DNA of 64,000 bases from Bacteroidetes bacterium UBA7674. Lineage in GTDB: Bacteria; Bacteroidota; Bacteroidia; Chitinophagales; Chitinophagaceae. Shown one piece after another: positions 28,220 through 37,297 of the stretch. The notes below the pieces were generated by a model, which saw nothing but the letters and a program-made list of their open reading frames with translations, had not been told where the DNA came from and did no database searches. The position numbers were made by a program, and so were the translations under genes. The DNA is taken from the NCBI GenBank assembly GCA_002483105.1, contig DLHG01000001.1, forward strand, positions 248,001 through 312,000. The letters are read 5' to 3'. Numbering within the stretch: position 1 is the stretch's first letter; each line of letters begins with the position of its first letter.

Positions 28220-28522
28220 ATGTTACTACGATCTTTAAAAAAAGGAATAATATTGGCGCTGCTCCCGCTTATGGTGGCTTGCGGCAACGATGACACTACC
28301 GGCACTACCAGTGAAGACATAGACAGCCTGCAGGATAGCGGTATGAATGAAGCTCCTATAGCTCATACTCCCGGAGCTAAAACAGACCCGGTATGCGAAA
28401 TGGAAAAGGACGATACCTGGACGGAGTATAGCGTTGTTAATAATGACACTACATGGTTTTGCAGCGAAGGTTGCAAAAAAGCATTTGATGCCCGCCCTGA
28501 AAAATATACCGGTAAAAAATAA
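28220..28522 (+). CDS. YHS-domain lipoprotein
   Basis: 100 residues from the ATG at 28220. A lipoprotein signal ends in LMVACG. The YHS domain is clear: DPVCEMEKDD, then WFCSEGCKKAFDARPEKY. YHS domains occur in copper transporters and metal chaperones and carry the CxxxC/CEM cysteines thought to bind metal. It lies 66 bases after the two-helix membrane gene and 17 bases before the next lipoprotein. A YHS protein beside MbnP supports a copper or heavy-metal function for the cluster. Confidence 0.85.
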   Translation: MLLRSLKKGIILALLPLMVACGNDDTTGTTSEDIDSLQDSGMNEAPIAHTPGAKTDPVCEMEKDDTWTEYSVVNNDTTWFCSEGCKKAFDARPEKYTGKK

Positions 28523-28538
28523 AACCTAAATCAAAAAA

Positions 28539-28937
28539 ATGAAAACGATCAATGTGCTATTGGTGATGCTGCTGGCCCTTACACTAAGTGCTGCCAGTTG
28601 CACACGCCAGGACAAAGCGGGCAAAGGAGGCAATGCCATACTCAAAATCACACCAAGACATCATGACAATCCTATATCAGACTGCGTGGTGTATATAAAG
28701 TATAATACCTCTACCCCGCCATCAGAAACGGCGGAAGGCTATGATGAACAAATGGCCGTGGTGATAGAGGACGGAAAGCCTGTTGCCACCTTTACCGGAT
28801 TGAAAAACGGGAAGTATTATATATATGGTTATGGCTTTGATGCTGATATTTCACAAAATGTGAAAGGTGGGATACCTTATGAGATTACTTCGCAAAGCAC
28901 TATCAATATAAATGTACCCGTAACTGAAGGAGACTAA
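28539..28937 (+). CDS. Lipoprotein with predicted beta-sandwich, unknown function
   Basis: 132 residues. The lipobox ends in SAASC. The mature part has alternating strands (AILKITPRHHDNPI, CVVYIKYNT, GKYYIYGYGFD) like a transthyretin or CarboxypepD_reg-type sandwich, with an HH pair near the N-terminus. It is the last gene of the rightward metal-related cluster and is followed at once by a terminator. Function not recognised. Confidence 0.72.
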   Translation: MKTINVLLVMLLALTLSAASCTRQDKAGKGGNAILKITPRHHDNPISDCVVYIKYNTSTPPSETAEGYDEQMAVVIEDGKPVATFTGLKNGKYYIYGYGFDADISQNVKGGIPYEITSQSTININVPVTEGD

Positions 28938-28962
28938 TGTGTAGCACTTGAAATAATACAAG

Positions 28963-28989
28963 AGCCATCCCTAAGGGGGTGGCTTTTTT
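28963..28989 (+). terminator. Terminator of the MbnP/YHS cluster
   Basis: Stem AGCCATCCC/GGGGTGGCT with loop near TAAG, followed by a T run, 26 bases after the last stop of the cluster. Confidence 0.8.
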
Positions 28990-28992
28990 GTA

Positions 28993-29023
28993 TAAAAAAA
29001 GCCTGCTGTACAAAACAGCAGGC
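28993..29023 (-). terminator. Terminator-like hairpin facing leftward
   Basis: A 9-bp stem GCCTGCTGT/ACAGCAGGC is preceded on the plus strand by seven A, which read as a T run on the minus strand. It would stop leftward transcription coming from 29229. Confidence 0.6.
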
Positions 29024-29160
29024 GTGTCAAAACAAAAAATAAAAAACACAAACCGCTGGCAAGATAAAAATAAAACGGATAAAACAATAGTTATCCACAG
29101 GCAATCTACAAAACAGAACAATAAATATAAATATTTTATATTTAAAATATAATAAATTAA

Positions 29161-29193
29161 TTAGTCTCAGCTTGTGTTTCAAGCTGAGACTAA
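29161..29193 (-). terminator. 13-bp perfect hairpin after the 119-residue gene
   Basis: Arms TTAGTCTCAGCTT and AAGCTGAGACTAA with a 7-base loop, 36 bases past the stop of the leftward gene at 29229. The sequence after it on that strand is AT-rich but lacks a clean T run, so it may be a terminator or an mRNA-stabilising structure. Confidence 0.55.
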
Positions 29194-29228
29194 CACGTAT
29201 AAACCAATGTTAAAATTTATTGAAATAG

Positions 29229-29588
29229 CTATATAGCCTTTCCACGAGCGACATGGCTTGTGGCTACCTCGCCTATAGTGAGGTTGTTCTTTTCCAGCCA
29301 GGTGAAGATATCATACTGCACCAGGTCGGTATGAACCTGGGTGGAGCGAGCAATAACTATAACATCATAGAGCAAGCCATGATATTCTTCCAATGCCTTA
29401 ACGGCATCATCGCAAAGCAAATAATGCAGAAGAAACTGCTTCTTATTCTGCAAGTCGAAAGGTGCTACGGCCACACATTCTATTTCACCAATTTCCGGCA
29501 AGGCCGGGTCGAAAGTACCCCCGACTAAATTCTGCAAATCACCACAGAGTTGCTTTGCATCATTCAATGCAAATGGTATGTGTTTCAT
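29229..29588 (-). CDS. Conserved-looking cytoplasmic protein of unknown function
   Basis: 119 residues from the ATG at 29588 (MKHIPFALND); an extension to 29603 is possible. No signal peptide or membrane segment. A mixed helix/strand pattern (IECVAVAPFD, LYDVIVIARST, YDIFTWLEKNN) suggests a compact alpha/beta domain. I do not recognise a family. It is a single leftward gene between the metal cluster and the large T9SS genes, with two hairpins downstream. Confidence 0.65.
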   Translation of the reverse strand: MKHIPFALNDAKQLCGDLQNLVGGTFDPALPEIGEIECVAVAPFDLQNKKQFLLHYLLCDDAVKALEEYHGLLYDVIVIARSTQVHTDLVQYDIFTWLEKNNLTIGEVATSHVARGKAI

Positions 29589-29747
29589 TATGAAAAAAGT
29601 CACTGCGAATATAATGATTTATTAATGTGTTGACAACATTTATAAAAATAGTTTCCCATTTGTTATCAACAAGATATCCTTCATATTCAACGTATTATTT
29701 AGACGCTTAAGTATATTCAATTCCTGTGCCGAATAAGAAATCTTTTA

Positions 29748-29787
29748 CAAAAAATAAGGGTTACCTACTTTGCAGCAGGTAACCCTT
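29748..29787 (-). terminator. Terminator of the 844-residue T9SS gene
   Basis: An 11-bp perfect stem (AAGGGTTACCT and its complement) with a 10-base loop, starting about 20 bases past the stop and followed by a T run on the minus strand. Confidence 0.85.
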
Positions 29788-29806
29788 AAAAAGTATTAAT
29801 CCCTGA

Positions 29807-32341
29807 TTATTGTTTCACAAACTTCTGAACACTTACTGTACCATCTGATAAGCTTGCTTTTATCATGTATATACCTGAAGCCAGTTCTGATACATTGAAT
29901 GATACCTCGTTAGTGCCTTCATTTAAAGCGTTGATCTGAGACAGCATAATCTTACCTGTAATATCGGTGATCTGCACACTTACTTCTCCTGCTACTACGC
30001 TATTCAGTGCAACTGAGATCATGCTGCTTGCAGGGTTAGGATATACAGATGTAATGTCTATGTTCGTAACAGCGCCATTCTTTACAGCAACTATATTTGA
30101 GTAGGTACTGCTACCATCCTTTTCATTCATTTTCAGCCTATAGTAATTGTAGCCTGTTTTTGGTTGCAGGTCGCTGAACTTGTAATTGTTGGCCATGGCT
30201 TTGTTGTTACATTTTACAGAGCCAATAGCTGCGAAATCAACGCCATTATCCGAGCGCTCTACATCAAAATGGGTCATGTTCTTTTCAGAAGCTGTAGCCC
30301 ATGCAAGGTCGTTTATGTTATTATTATTCTTAGCTGTAAAAGTCAACAGCTCCAGTCCCAATGGCACACTACCCAGTGTAAATAAGCCCAGGTTGGAAAT
30401 AACGGTAGATTGGTTAATATATTTACCATCAACATCTGCTGTTACACTGCCGCCTTTCTCACCCCATTGTCCCGTACCTGTAGTGTCTTTTACTATTCTC
30501 AGGCTACCATCAGGTATAGCGCGGTTTTCTGCATCTGTAAAGTAAAACTCTACCTGAGCAGTATAACCTGCACCGCCGGTTTCCTGTATATCGTAATAGC
30601 TATGTATCCTGCTATTATAAGGATACGGAGGAACGAGCGTAGCGGGATCTATACCCGAGTAATATTGCAGGTCAACTGTTGTAGGAACAGAGCCACCGGC
30701 ACCCCAGGTAATTCTTGCAATTTTTCTTTGACCTACACTATATGTTGTTACAGTACTTGGAGCAGGAGCAGCATCAGCTGTTGCTATTGGAGGTAATACG
30801 CCCGCAGCAGGAGTAAACTCTCTTGAACCCATATCATTCGGGAAGCCCGGAGTAGTATTACGCACTACGTTATTTATATCAAGACCGTAGTTAGCCATAG
30901 CTAAAGCACGGCCATTGATCAACCAGCTATTTGCATCGTTAATATCAACTTCAACGCCATCGCCAACAACAAGCATTACAGGCAGACCTACCACAGAACC
31001 TTTATCGTCTGTTGAAACTGTTTTCCAGTCAGCAAAAGTGCTGGTGATAGTACCAAGATAACCCAGGTCGCCAGTAGAATAATACAAGTTGTAATCAACT
31101 ACATCAAGTACGGGCGCTAAAGCACTGTATACACTATAGTTCACACCACCTGTAGTATTGTTTATCAACACATTGTTAGAGAGGTTCACACCATTGAAAT
31201 TCACAGCAGCACCTATGTACAATGCAGCAGCGCCACCATCACCACTTACAGGTGCAACGGACAGGTAAACTGTATTATGATACAGGTCATAACCATCTGC
31301 CTGGAGCAGCGCTATACCATATGTGCCGTTATCTTCTGTAAAAGGTAACGCAGGATGGCCCTGGCTGGAAATAGTATGGATCTCATTGTTGTAAATTTTT
31401 ACGTTAGATGCTCCGCCAATAGCTGAATTGACATAGATACCTACCGCGCCGAAACCAGTAACGGTTTCCAGGTTAGAGATATCGTGTATCCTGTTACCAG
31501 AGATAGTAGTGTTGAAAATAGACTGGCCAAGGTCAATACCTGTAACAGCCTGGGCTACATCTGCAGAAACACCCATTACAGTATTGTTCGTTATCTGAGC
31601 ACCATCCACGTTTACTACAGAGATACCGCGTGTACCGAGGCCTTCACCGGCAGTCAGTGAACCTACTATATTGTTACCTATCTGCAAGCCTGCATCAGCC
31701 GAAGTACCACCAATTACAGCGATACCTACGCGGCATTTACGAACTATATTTCTATTGAACCTGTTATTACTGTTCTGCGCGGTAGGAGCAGTACCAAGCG
31801 TTCCGCTACCACCGGTAATAATACCATAAGAGGTCTCATCGCTATCCACACCTTCAAAAATGCAATTGGTGAAGAGGTTTCCCTCAGCGCCGTTATTACC
31901 ACCGATAGCAGTACTGCTCAGCCAGATAGCCGCGTTTCCGCCACCTATGGAAGTGTTACGGATAGTAAGGTCTTGTGAGCCTCCGCCGCCTAACCAGTCT
32001 CCATCAATAGTAACGTTGTCGGCTCCTCTCAGATTTATGACAGCAGTACCATCACCTTCCACTGTTATATTTGCAGCAGTTGGCTGTATAGTTACGCTTG
32101 TGTAGCTGGAACCAAACACGCCACTCGGGTTAAGCGTTGCCATAGCACCGGCCGGCTCAACTATACTTGCAGTAATATCAATGATTATATCACCTGTATG
32201 TACACCGGTATTGATTGCAAAGAAAGCGTCAGTAAGGTTAGGGTAAGTAGTAACAGGCCCACCCGTTGATACGTTCACCTGTGCCAGGGAAACGCCGCAA
32301 CTCAACACAATGCTACTTAGTAATAAGTATGCTTTTTTCAT
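29807..32341 (-). CDS. T9SS-exported parallel beta-helix protein
   Basis: 844 residues. Signal peptide about 1-20. The middle (about 100-420) is full of short G/N/I repeats (INNTVMGVSADV, ISGNRIHDIS, VKIYNNEIHTI) typical of right-handed beta-helix or pectate-lyase-like proteins. The C-terminus (about 760-844) has the type A sorting domain: SVYPNPASSM, GKIMLSQ, SGIYMIKASL, ending FVKQ. Such domains direct passage through the type IX secretion system and attachment or release at the cell surface. No catalytic residues of a polysaccharide lyase were identified, so adhesin or structural roles are equally possible. Its own terminator follows, so it is a single-gene unit. Confidence 0.88.
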   Translation of the reverse strand: MKKAYLLLSSIVLSCGVSLAQVNVSTGGPVTTYPNLTDAFFAINTGVHTGDIIIDITASIVEPAGAMATLNPSGVFGSSYTSVTIQPTAANITVEGDGTAVINLRGADNVTIDGDWLGGGGSQDLTIRNTSIGGGNAAIWLSSTAIGGNNGAEGNLFTNCIFEGVDSDETSYGIITGGSGTLGTAPTAQNSNNRFNRNIVRKCRVGIAVIGGTSADAGLQIGNNIVGSLTAGEGLGTRGISVVNVDGAQITNNTVMGVSADVAQAVTGIDLGQSIFNTTISGNRIHDISNLETVTGFGAVGIYVNSAIGGASNVKIYNNEIHTISSQGHPALPFTEDNGTYGIALLQADGYDLYHNTVYLSVAPVSGDGGAAALYIGAAVNFNGVNLSNNVLINNTTGGVNYSVYSALAPVLDVVDYNLYYSTGDLGYLGTITSTFADWKTVSTDDKGSVVGLPVMLVVGDGVEVDINDANSWLINGRALAMANYGLDINNVVRNTTPGFPNDMGSREFTPAAGVLPPIATADAAPAPSTVTTYSVGQRKIARITWGAGGSVPTTVDLQYYSGIDPATLVPPYPYNSRIHSYYDIQETGGAGYTAQVEFYFTDAENRAIPDGSLRIVKDTTGTGQWGEKGGSVTADVDGKYINQSTVISNLGLFTLGSVPLGLELLTFTAKNNNNINDLAWATASEKNMTHFDVERSDNGVDFAAIGSVKCNNKAMANNYKFSDLQPKTGYNYYRLKMNEKDGSSTYSNIVAVKNGAVTNIDITSVYPNPASSMISVALNSVVAGEVSVQITDITGKIMLSQINALNEGTNEVSFNVSELASGIYMIKASLSDGTVSVQKFVKQ

Positions 32342-32535
32342 AAGGTTGTTGTTTTTCTCGAATTTGACCTAAAGATATTAATTAAATCGCGTTCTAAGAC
32401 GCGGGAATACAAATTATTTGGGTGAATGTCCGCCACCGGCCGTACTCTTAAAGCATGATTATATCTAATGGTTTAACTATTATTTGAAGGTAACACTTAA
32501 CGCGTACTGACGGCATAAAGCCGTACAGACGCTAA

Positions 32536-32569
32536 TAAAAAAACGCCGTCCCCGAAAAGGGACGGCGTT
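32536..32569 (-). terminator. Terminator of the 1426-residue T9SS gene
   Basis: An 11-bp perfect stem AACGCCGTCCC/GGGACGGCGTT with a short loop, and an A run on the plus strand that reads as a T run leftward. It lies about 20 bases past the stop. Confidence 0.88.
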
Positions 32570-32590
32570 ATATGAGGGAAACTCTATTTT

Positions 32591-35500
32591 CTATTTATTC
32601 ACTACAAACTTCATCTGTACTGTTCGACCATCGGCAGTTATGCGAAGCATATACACACCGGCGGCAACATCAGCCATCTTCATTTGTTTCTCCAGTTTAC
32701 CATTTACCACCTGGGCGTTGTCTTTGTACACCACCTGGCCAACAGTATTCAATGCCTCAATTTTAGCATCTTTCACACCTGTCATTCCGTTGAAATTGCC
32801 ACTGAGAATAAATGTACCGTTGTTCGGGTTAGGGAACAGCTGCATATTCTCTACCACTTTACCACCTGCTGTTACGCTAACATTAATCAGAGCGTTCCAG
32901 AAATCGGAGGCGGTATCAGGTATAGCACATGGCGCATTGCTGGTAACAAGTACAGTGAGTATATCCTGATCAGTAAGAGTACTGCTGCTGAATACCATAT
33001 TGGTTTCACCCGGCAGTATAGTGCCATTCAGGAACCATTGGTAGGTTGGGTTAGTACCACCGTTGAGTACAGTAGCAGTGAAGTCCATAGGAGCTCCTGC
33101 AACATATACCAATGGGTTACTGGTTATGTCTACCGTAGGTATTGTATTAGGCGACATGTGGATAGTTACTTTATTGCTGGTATCTGAAGAAGCAGTAGTA
33201 CAACTTGTACTATTTGTCAGCACCGCAGTAACAGTATCAAGATCTGTGAGGTATGGAGAACCCCAGAAGCTATCGATCGCACCTATTACCGGAACACCAT
33301 TGATGTACCATTGGTATATTGGTGACGTACCTCCGTCGGTGATAACGCTGGTGAATTCGATATTAGTACCGAAGCAAACCGTATCATCAGGATTAGGCGT
33401 GATAGTAATTGTTGGTGTAAGCGACTGCACTACATCTATGAAAACAGAGCTGGTAGCTGACTGGCAACCATTAAGTATAGCCATTACAACATAGTTACCT
33501 TCGTCCACCAGTTGAATATTTGCCCTTGATGGATTTTGTGTATTAGCAGTCCATCCGCCGGGACCAGTCCATGAGTACACGGAACCCGCTGTAGAGTTGG
33601 TAGCAGTCAGGTTCAATGTAGTACCTGAGCATATTGGTGACGGTCCATCAGCAGTAGGCGTAGTAGGTGTTACAGTACCAATTACAACCAGCACACTGTC
33701 TGTACGGGTACATGAGTTAGTACCGGTAGCCATTACATAATACCAACCGGCATTAGCAGGGGTTGTGTTAGCAATAGTAGGGTTAGCCAGTATAGAGAAG
33801 AAACCACCCGGACCAGTCCATTGGAATGTAGTACCCGGAGTAGTGCTGCCTGCAGTAAGGTTAAGCGTACTGCCTGCGCATACAGGACCATTGCTACCTA
33901 CAGTCAGGTTTGGAGCCGGATTAACCACTACGTTAACAGTACCCGGAAGTGATGTACAGTTCTGGTTGTTAGTAACAGTTACAGTATAAGGGCCTGATGC
34001 GATTGGTTGAACATTCAGGATACTTGGATTCTGCTGGTTAGAGAAGAAGCTGTTAGGTCCTGCCCAGTTGAAGCTACCGTTTATTACACTTGTTGTAGCG
34101 GTAAGCTGCAATGTAGAGAACTGGCAAAGCGGAGAGTTAGAACCAGCTGTTGGAGCAGGAGGTGCATTCGGATCAACAAGTGTTACGAACACATTGTTGT
34201 TCAGCTGCGGACAGCCATTCAATGCCATTGTTATTTGTGTATAAGCAGCGGCATTCAGATTCATCCTGCAATATTGGCCTGAACCATTAGATGTTACAGT
34301 GAACGGACCTTGCAACACACCATTCCTTAAGTATGTAAGAACATAAGTAGTGTTTGCAGCTAAACCGCAGATACAGAAGCTACCATTTGTTGCGCCGCAA
34401 GTAGTTGGGTTAACAGAACTACATACAGTGATTGGACCGGTAATTGGTTTAACTATTATGTTTTGGAAACCTGTATCAGGACAACCACCCAGTGCAGGGC
34501 CTATATAAGTGATCCAATAGTTGCCTACAGGAGCGGGACCCGGTTGGAAATACTGTGGCGCACCACCTGTAACGAACGAGCCACTGAAGGTGCCACCCGC
34601 AGGTGTTGCTTGCAGTAATACATCAGCACCATTGTCACATACATCCGCAAGTGGAGGGAAGTTGACAAGAGCCTGAGGGGTTGTAAAGATAGAAGCAGTA
34701 TCGAAATTACTGCAACCGTTAGGATCAGTATAAGTTAATGTGATCAGGAACGTATCCGGTACAGACGTGCTGCCTATTGAAGGATCAAATACCCAGTCCG
34801 TACCATTAAATGATACGCCCGGACCAGAGTAAACCCTTGTACCACCAGGAGGGTTAGTAGTACCCACGTTTGTCAGAATTACATCCGGTGCGGTAATACA
34901 ATGTGTGGTAAGTGCCGCAGGTAAGTTAACATTCGGCAGTGGATTAACCACTACCTGGAAGGTTGTTGTATTCTGACAAGTGCCTTGTACGAAAGTATAA
35001 GTAATAGTGTAGGTACCTGCTATAGAAGGAGTAAACATACCTGTACCTGTATTAACAGAACCATTGTTCGGCACACTAGACCATGTACCACCGGCAGGTG
35101 TAACATATGGCGTTAAGCTAAACGGTGCAGAGTTCAGACATACCGCAGGTACAGGACCATTGACGAATGTCACAACCGGTGGTTGCAGAACTGTTATTGT
35201 TTGAGAATCCTGTGATGTACAACCACCGCTGGTAACCGTATAGATTATATCAATAGGACTGTTTGCAGATTGACCTGCAGGATTGAACTGATTAGCGGTA
35301 ACACAAGTACCACAATCGTTGGAAGAATAAGTACCACCACCCGGTTGTCCATAACCATTAAGATTTAGCACAGGGCTGTTTTCACAAAGTATAGGGTAAG
35401 GAAGCGCCCATGTAATAGCAGGGAATGCAGAAACAGTAATAGGCAATTCTGCAAGACCGGCGCAGCCGTTACCATCTGTATAAACGTAATCAATATCGTG

Positions 35501-36871
35501 TATGCCTATTGTAGCAGGAGAAAACAATCCGGTTGTAGTAACGTTACCAAAATTCGGATCAGTATATACACCACCGCCGGGATTACCTACCAATTGAACG
35601 TCAGGAGCGTTCAAACAGAATGGGCCTGCAGGAGCTAGTGTAACATTCGGGGTAGGATTGATGTTTACCGTTTGATTGATATGCGATAAACAACCTGTTA
35701 TATTATTTAGATAAGTATAGCTCACATAGTTCACTGTAGGTAACGGACCATCTGCGCCACATGGAATTATGTTACCATTAAACACAAAGTTATTAGGAGT
35801 AAAGTCGCCGTAAGTACCACCGGCCGGAGTAGCTTGCGTAAGAGCGAAGCTACCACAGTTACCAAAGCAGTAGTCAGGGATCAAACCGAAAGTAACAGGT
35901 GTAGTATCATTCACCACATAAGGCAATGTAACACTACCGGAGCAGTTGTTACCATCTGTAACTGTATAAGTGATGTTTGCGGTAGTACCGCATACAGCAC
36001 TTGGAGTAAAAGTATATTGGTTAGGCCCAGTAAGGGTAACACCCGCGCCTGAATAAACACCATTTGCAGGAAGTGCATTGTTCAATATAAATGGAACATC
36101 GTTGCAGCAGTTAGGTGCAACCTGTCCTGTCCAGTTTACAGCAGGTAATTGGTTAACTGTAACCTGAACTGCGGCAGTATTAACTGTACCAACAGTATTA
36201 CCAACACCTGTACAAGTTACGACCGCTCTGAAAAACTTAGTAGCACTCAACGGGCCATATGTGTACGGGCTTACTGTTGCCGTAGGTATATTGGTGAAGA
36301 TCACGTTATCATCAGACTCCTGCCATTGGAATGTAGCTCCGGCAGATTGTCCGCTCAATGTAAGAACTGTGTTTGCGCCGAAGCAAACGCTGTTAGGTGT
36401 TGCTAAAGCCACACCCGGAGCGCAAGGGCATTCTGCCTTATACGCCATTACCGCAGTTTGCACCGGGCCGCCGGTTCCGCACGGAAATTTCTCGTGATGA
36501 ACACGGTACGTACCTGTAGTAGGGCAAGTCCAAACTATCTCAGAACCACCTGTAACACAAAAAGGCCCAACGGTAGGACCTACTATTACATTAGCGCCAT
36601 CAGTTATTGTCAATGCCTGGTTAAAACCGGCAGGTGCGTTACCACCACCCTGGCAATGTGAGAATGTGTACACACATCCTGCTGTTGCGCTGAATGTGTA
36701 ATAACGGCCGGATTGGGTCGTTAGGGTCTGCCAGGTACTGGTGAGTGTAAGTGAAGCAGGTACACCGGGTACAGTAGTAGTGGCGCACTGTGCCTGTACA
36801 TTACGCGGTGTTGCGGCAAACAACACTACCAGCATGGTGAGATAAAGGCTTCTGAGTGTATAATTTTTCAT
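32591..36871 (-). CDS. Large T9SS-exported cell-surface protein with many Ig/PKD-like repeats
   Basis: 1426 residues. The signal peptide ends near AQCATTT. About a dozen beta-sandwich modules follow, each with a Cys pair and phrases such as PAGGTYSG, VNPLPNV, SNSPLCQFSTLQLTAT and WTGPGGF, the pattern of Ig-like and PKD-like adhesin repeats common in Bacteroidota giant surface proteins. The last 80 residues are a type A T9SS sorting domain: LFPNPNNGTFIL, AAGVYMLRIT, ending KFVVNK. The role is probably adhesion, gliding or biofilm matrix; no enzymatic domain is visible. A strong terminator follows and a 426-base non-coding stretch precedes it, so it is transcribed alone. Confidence 0.9.
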   Translation of the reverse strand: MKNYTLRSLYLTMLVVLFAATPRNVQAQCATTTVPGVPASLTLTSTWQTLTTQSGRYYTFSATAGCVYTFSHCQGGGNAPAGFNQALTITDGANVIVGPTVGPFCVTGGSEIVWTCPTTGTYRVHHEKFPCGTGGPVQTAVMAYKAECPCAPGVALATPNSVCFGANTVLTLSGQSAGATFQWQESDDNVIFTNIPTATVSPYTYGPLSATKFFRAVVTCTGVGNTVGTVNTAAVQVTVNQLPAVNWTGQVAPNCCNDVPFILNNALPANGVYSGAGVTLTGPNQYTFTPSAVCGTTANITYTVTDGNNCSGSVTLPYVVNDTTPVTFGLIPDYCFGNCGSFALTQATPAGGTYGDFTPNNFVFNGNIIPCGADGPLPTVNYVSYTYLNNITGCLSHINQTVNINPTPNVTLAPAGPFCLNAPDVQLVGNPGGGVYTDPNFGNVTTTGLFSPATIGIHDIDYVYTDGNGCAGLAELPITVSAFPAITWALPYPILCENSPVLNLNGYGQPGGGTYSSNDCGTCVTANQFNPAGQSANSPIDIIYTVTSGGCTSQDSQTITVLQPPVVTFVNGPVPAVCLNSAPFSLTPYVTPAGGTWSSVPNNGSVNTGTGMFTPSIAGTYTITYTFVQGTCQNTTTFQVVVNPLPNVNLPAALTTHCITAPDVILTNVGTTNPPGGTRVYSGPGVSFNGTDWVFDPSIGSTSVPDTFLITLTYTDPNGCSNFDTASIFTTPQALVNFPPLADVCDNGADVLLQATPAGGTFSGSFVTGGAPQYFQPGPAPVGNYWITYIGPALGGCPDTGFQNIIVKPITGPITVCSSVNPTTCGATNGSFCICGLAANTTYVLTYLRNGVLQGPFTVTSNGSGQYCRMNLNAAAYTQITMALNGCPQLNNNVFVTLVDPNAPPAPTAGSNSPLCQFSTLQLTATTSVINGSFNWAGPNSFFSNQQNPSILNVQPIASGPYTVTVTNNQNCTSLPGTVNVVVNPAPNLTVGSNGPVCAGSTLNLTAGSTTPGTTFQWTGPGGFFSILANPTIANTTPANAGWYYVMATGTNSCTRTDSVLVVIGTVTPTTPTADGPSPICSGTTLNLTATNSTAGSVYSWTGPGGWTANTQNPSRANIQLVDEGNYVVMAILNGCQSATSSVFIDVVQSLTPTITITPNPDDTVCFGTNIEFTSVITDGGTSPIYQWYINGVPVIGAIDSFWGSPYLTDLDTVTAVLTNSTSCTTASSDTSNKVTIHMSPNTIPTVDITSNPLVYVAGAPMDFTATVLNGGTNPTYQWFLNGTILPGETNMVFSSSTLTDQDILTVLVTSNAPCAIPDTASDFWNALINVSVTAGGKVVENMQLFPNPNNGTFILSGNFNGMTGVKDAKIEALNTVGQVVYKDNAQVVNGKLEKQMKMADVAAGVYMLRITADGRTVQMKFVVNK

Positions 36872-37297
36872 ATGCTACTTTATGAACTTGTTTATTTTTC
36901 TTGTATTAATGTTTAACTGAGTTTCCGGGTGTTATGTGATTTGCTATATTATGCTTTTTCTTTACAAGCTTCCCGCATCCGGTGCGGCTTTCAAAGTTGT
37001 ACGCACAACAATTTGTTCACCCGGCCGGGCAAACAGAGCATTGCGGGACAATAAGAAAAGGCTAAGTAATTTTAATTTCATTTACAGCATTTACTCCTCC
37101 CTGAAAAATACGGGCAGGACATCACCGTACTAAGATACATAAATCAGAACAAGATTGTTAAGATTTAGATAAAAAAATCATTTCTGTGACGCAGGCACAT
37201 CCCTGCCCTAAAACGTTCAGCTTCAGATGTCAAGACTGATGTGCCGGGCGATAAAACGGGCGAATTTATGTATAACAGCAGGGATATTAACCTGTAG
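36872..37297. other. Intergenic region, no gene seen
   Basis: 426 bases between the large adhesin-like gene and gldE. No credible reading frame, RNA gene or exact promoter box. A CCGCATCCGGTGCGG near-palindrome at about 36971-36985 is the only notable structure. It presumably holds the promoter of the 1426-residue gene and the 3' end of the gldE transcript. Confidence 0.5.
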
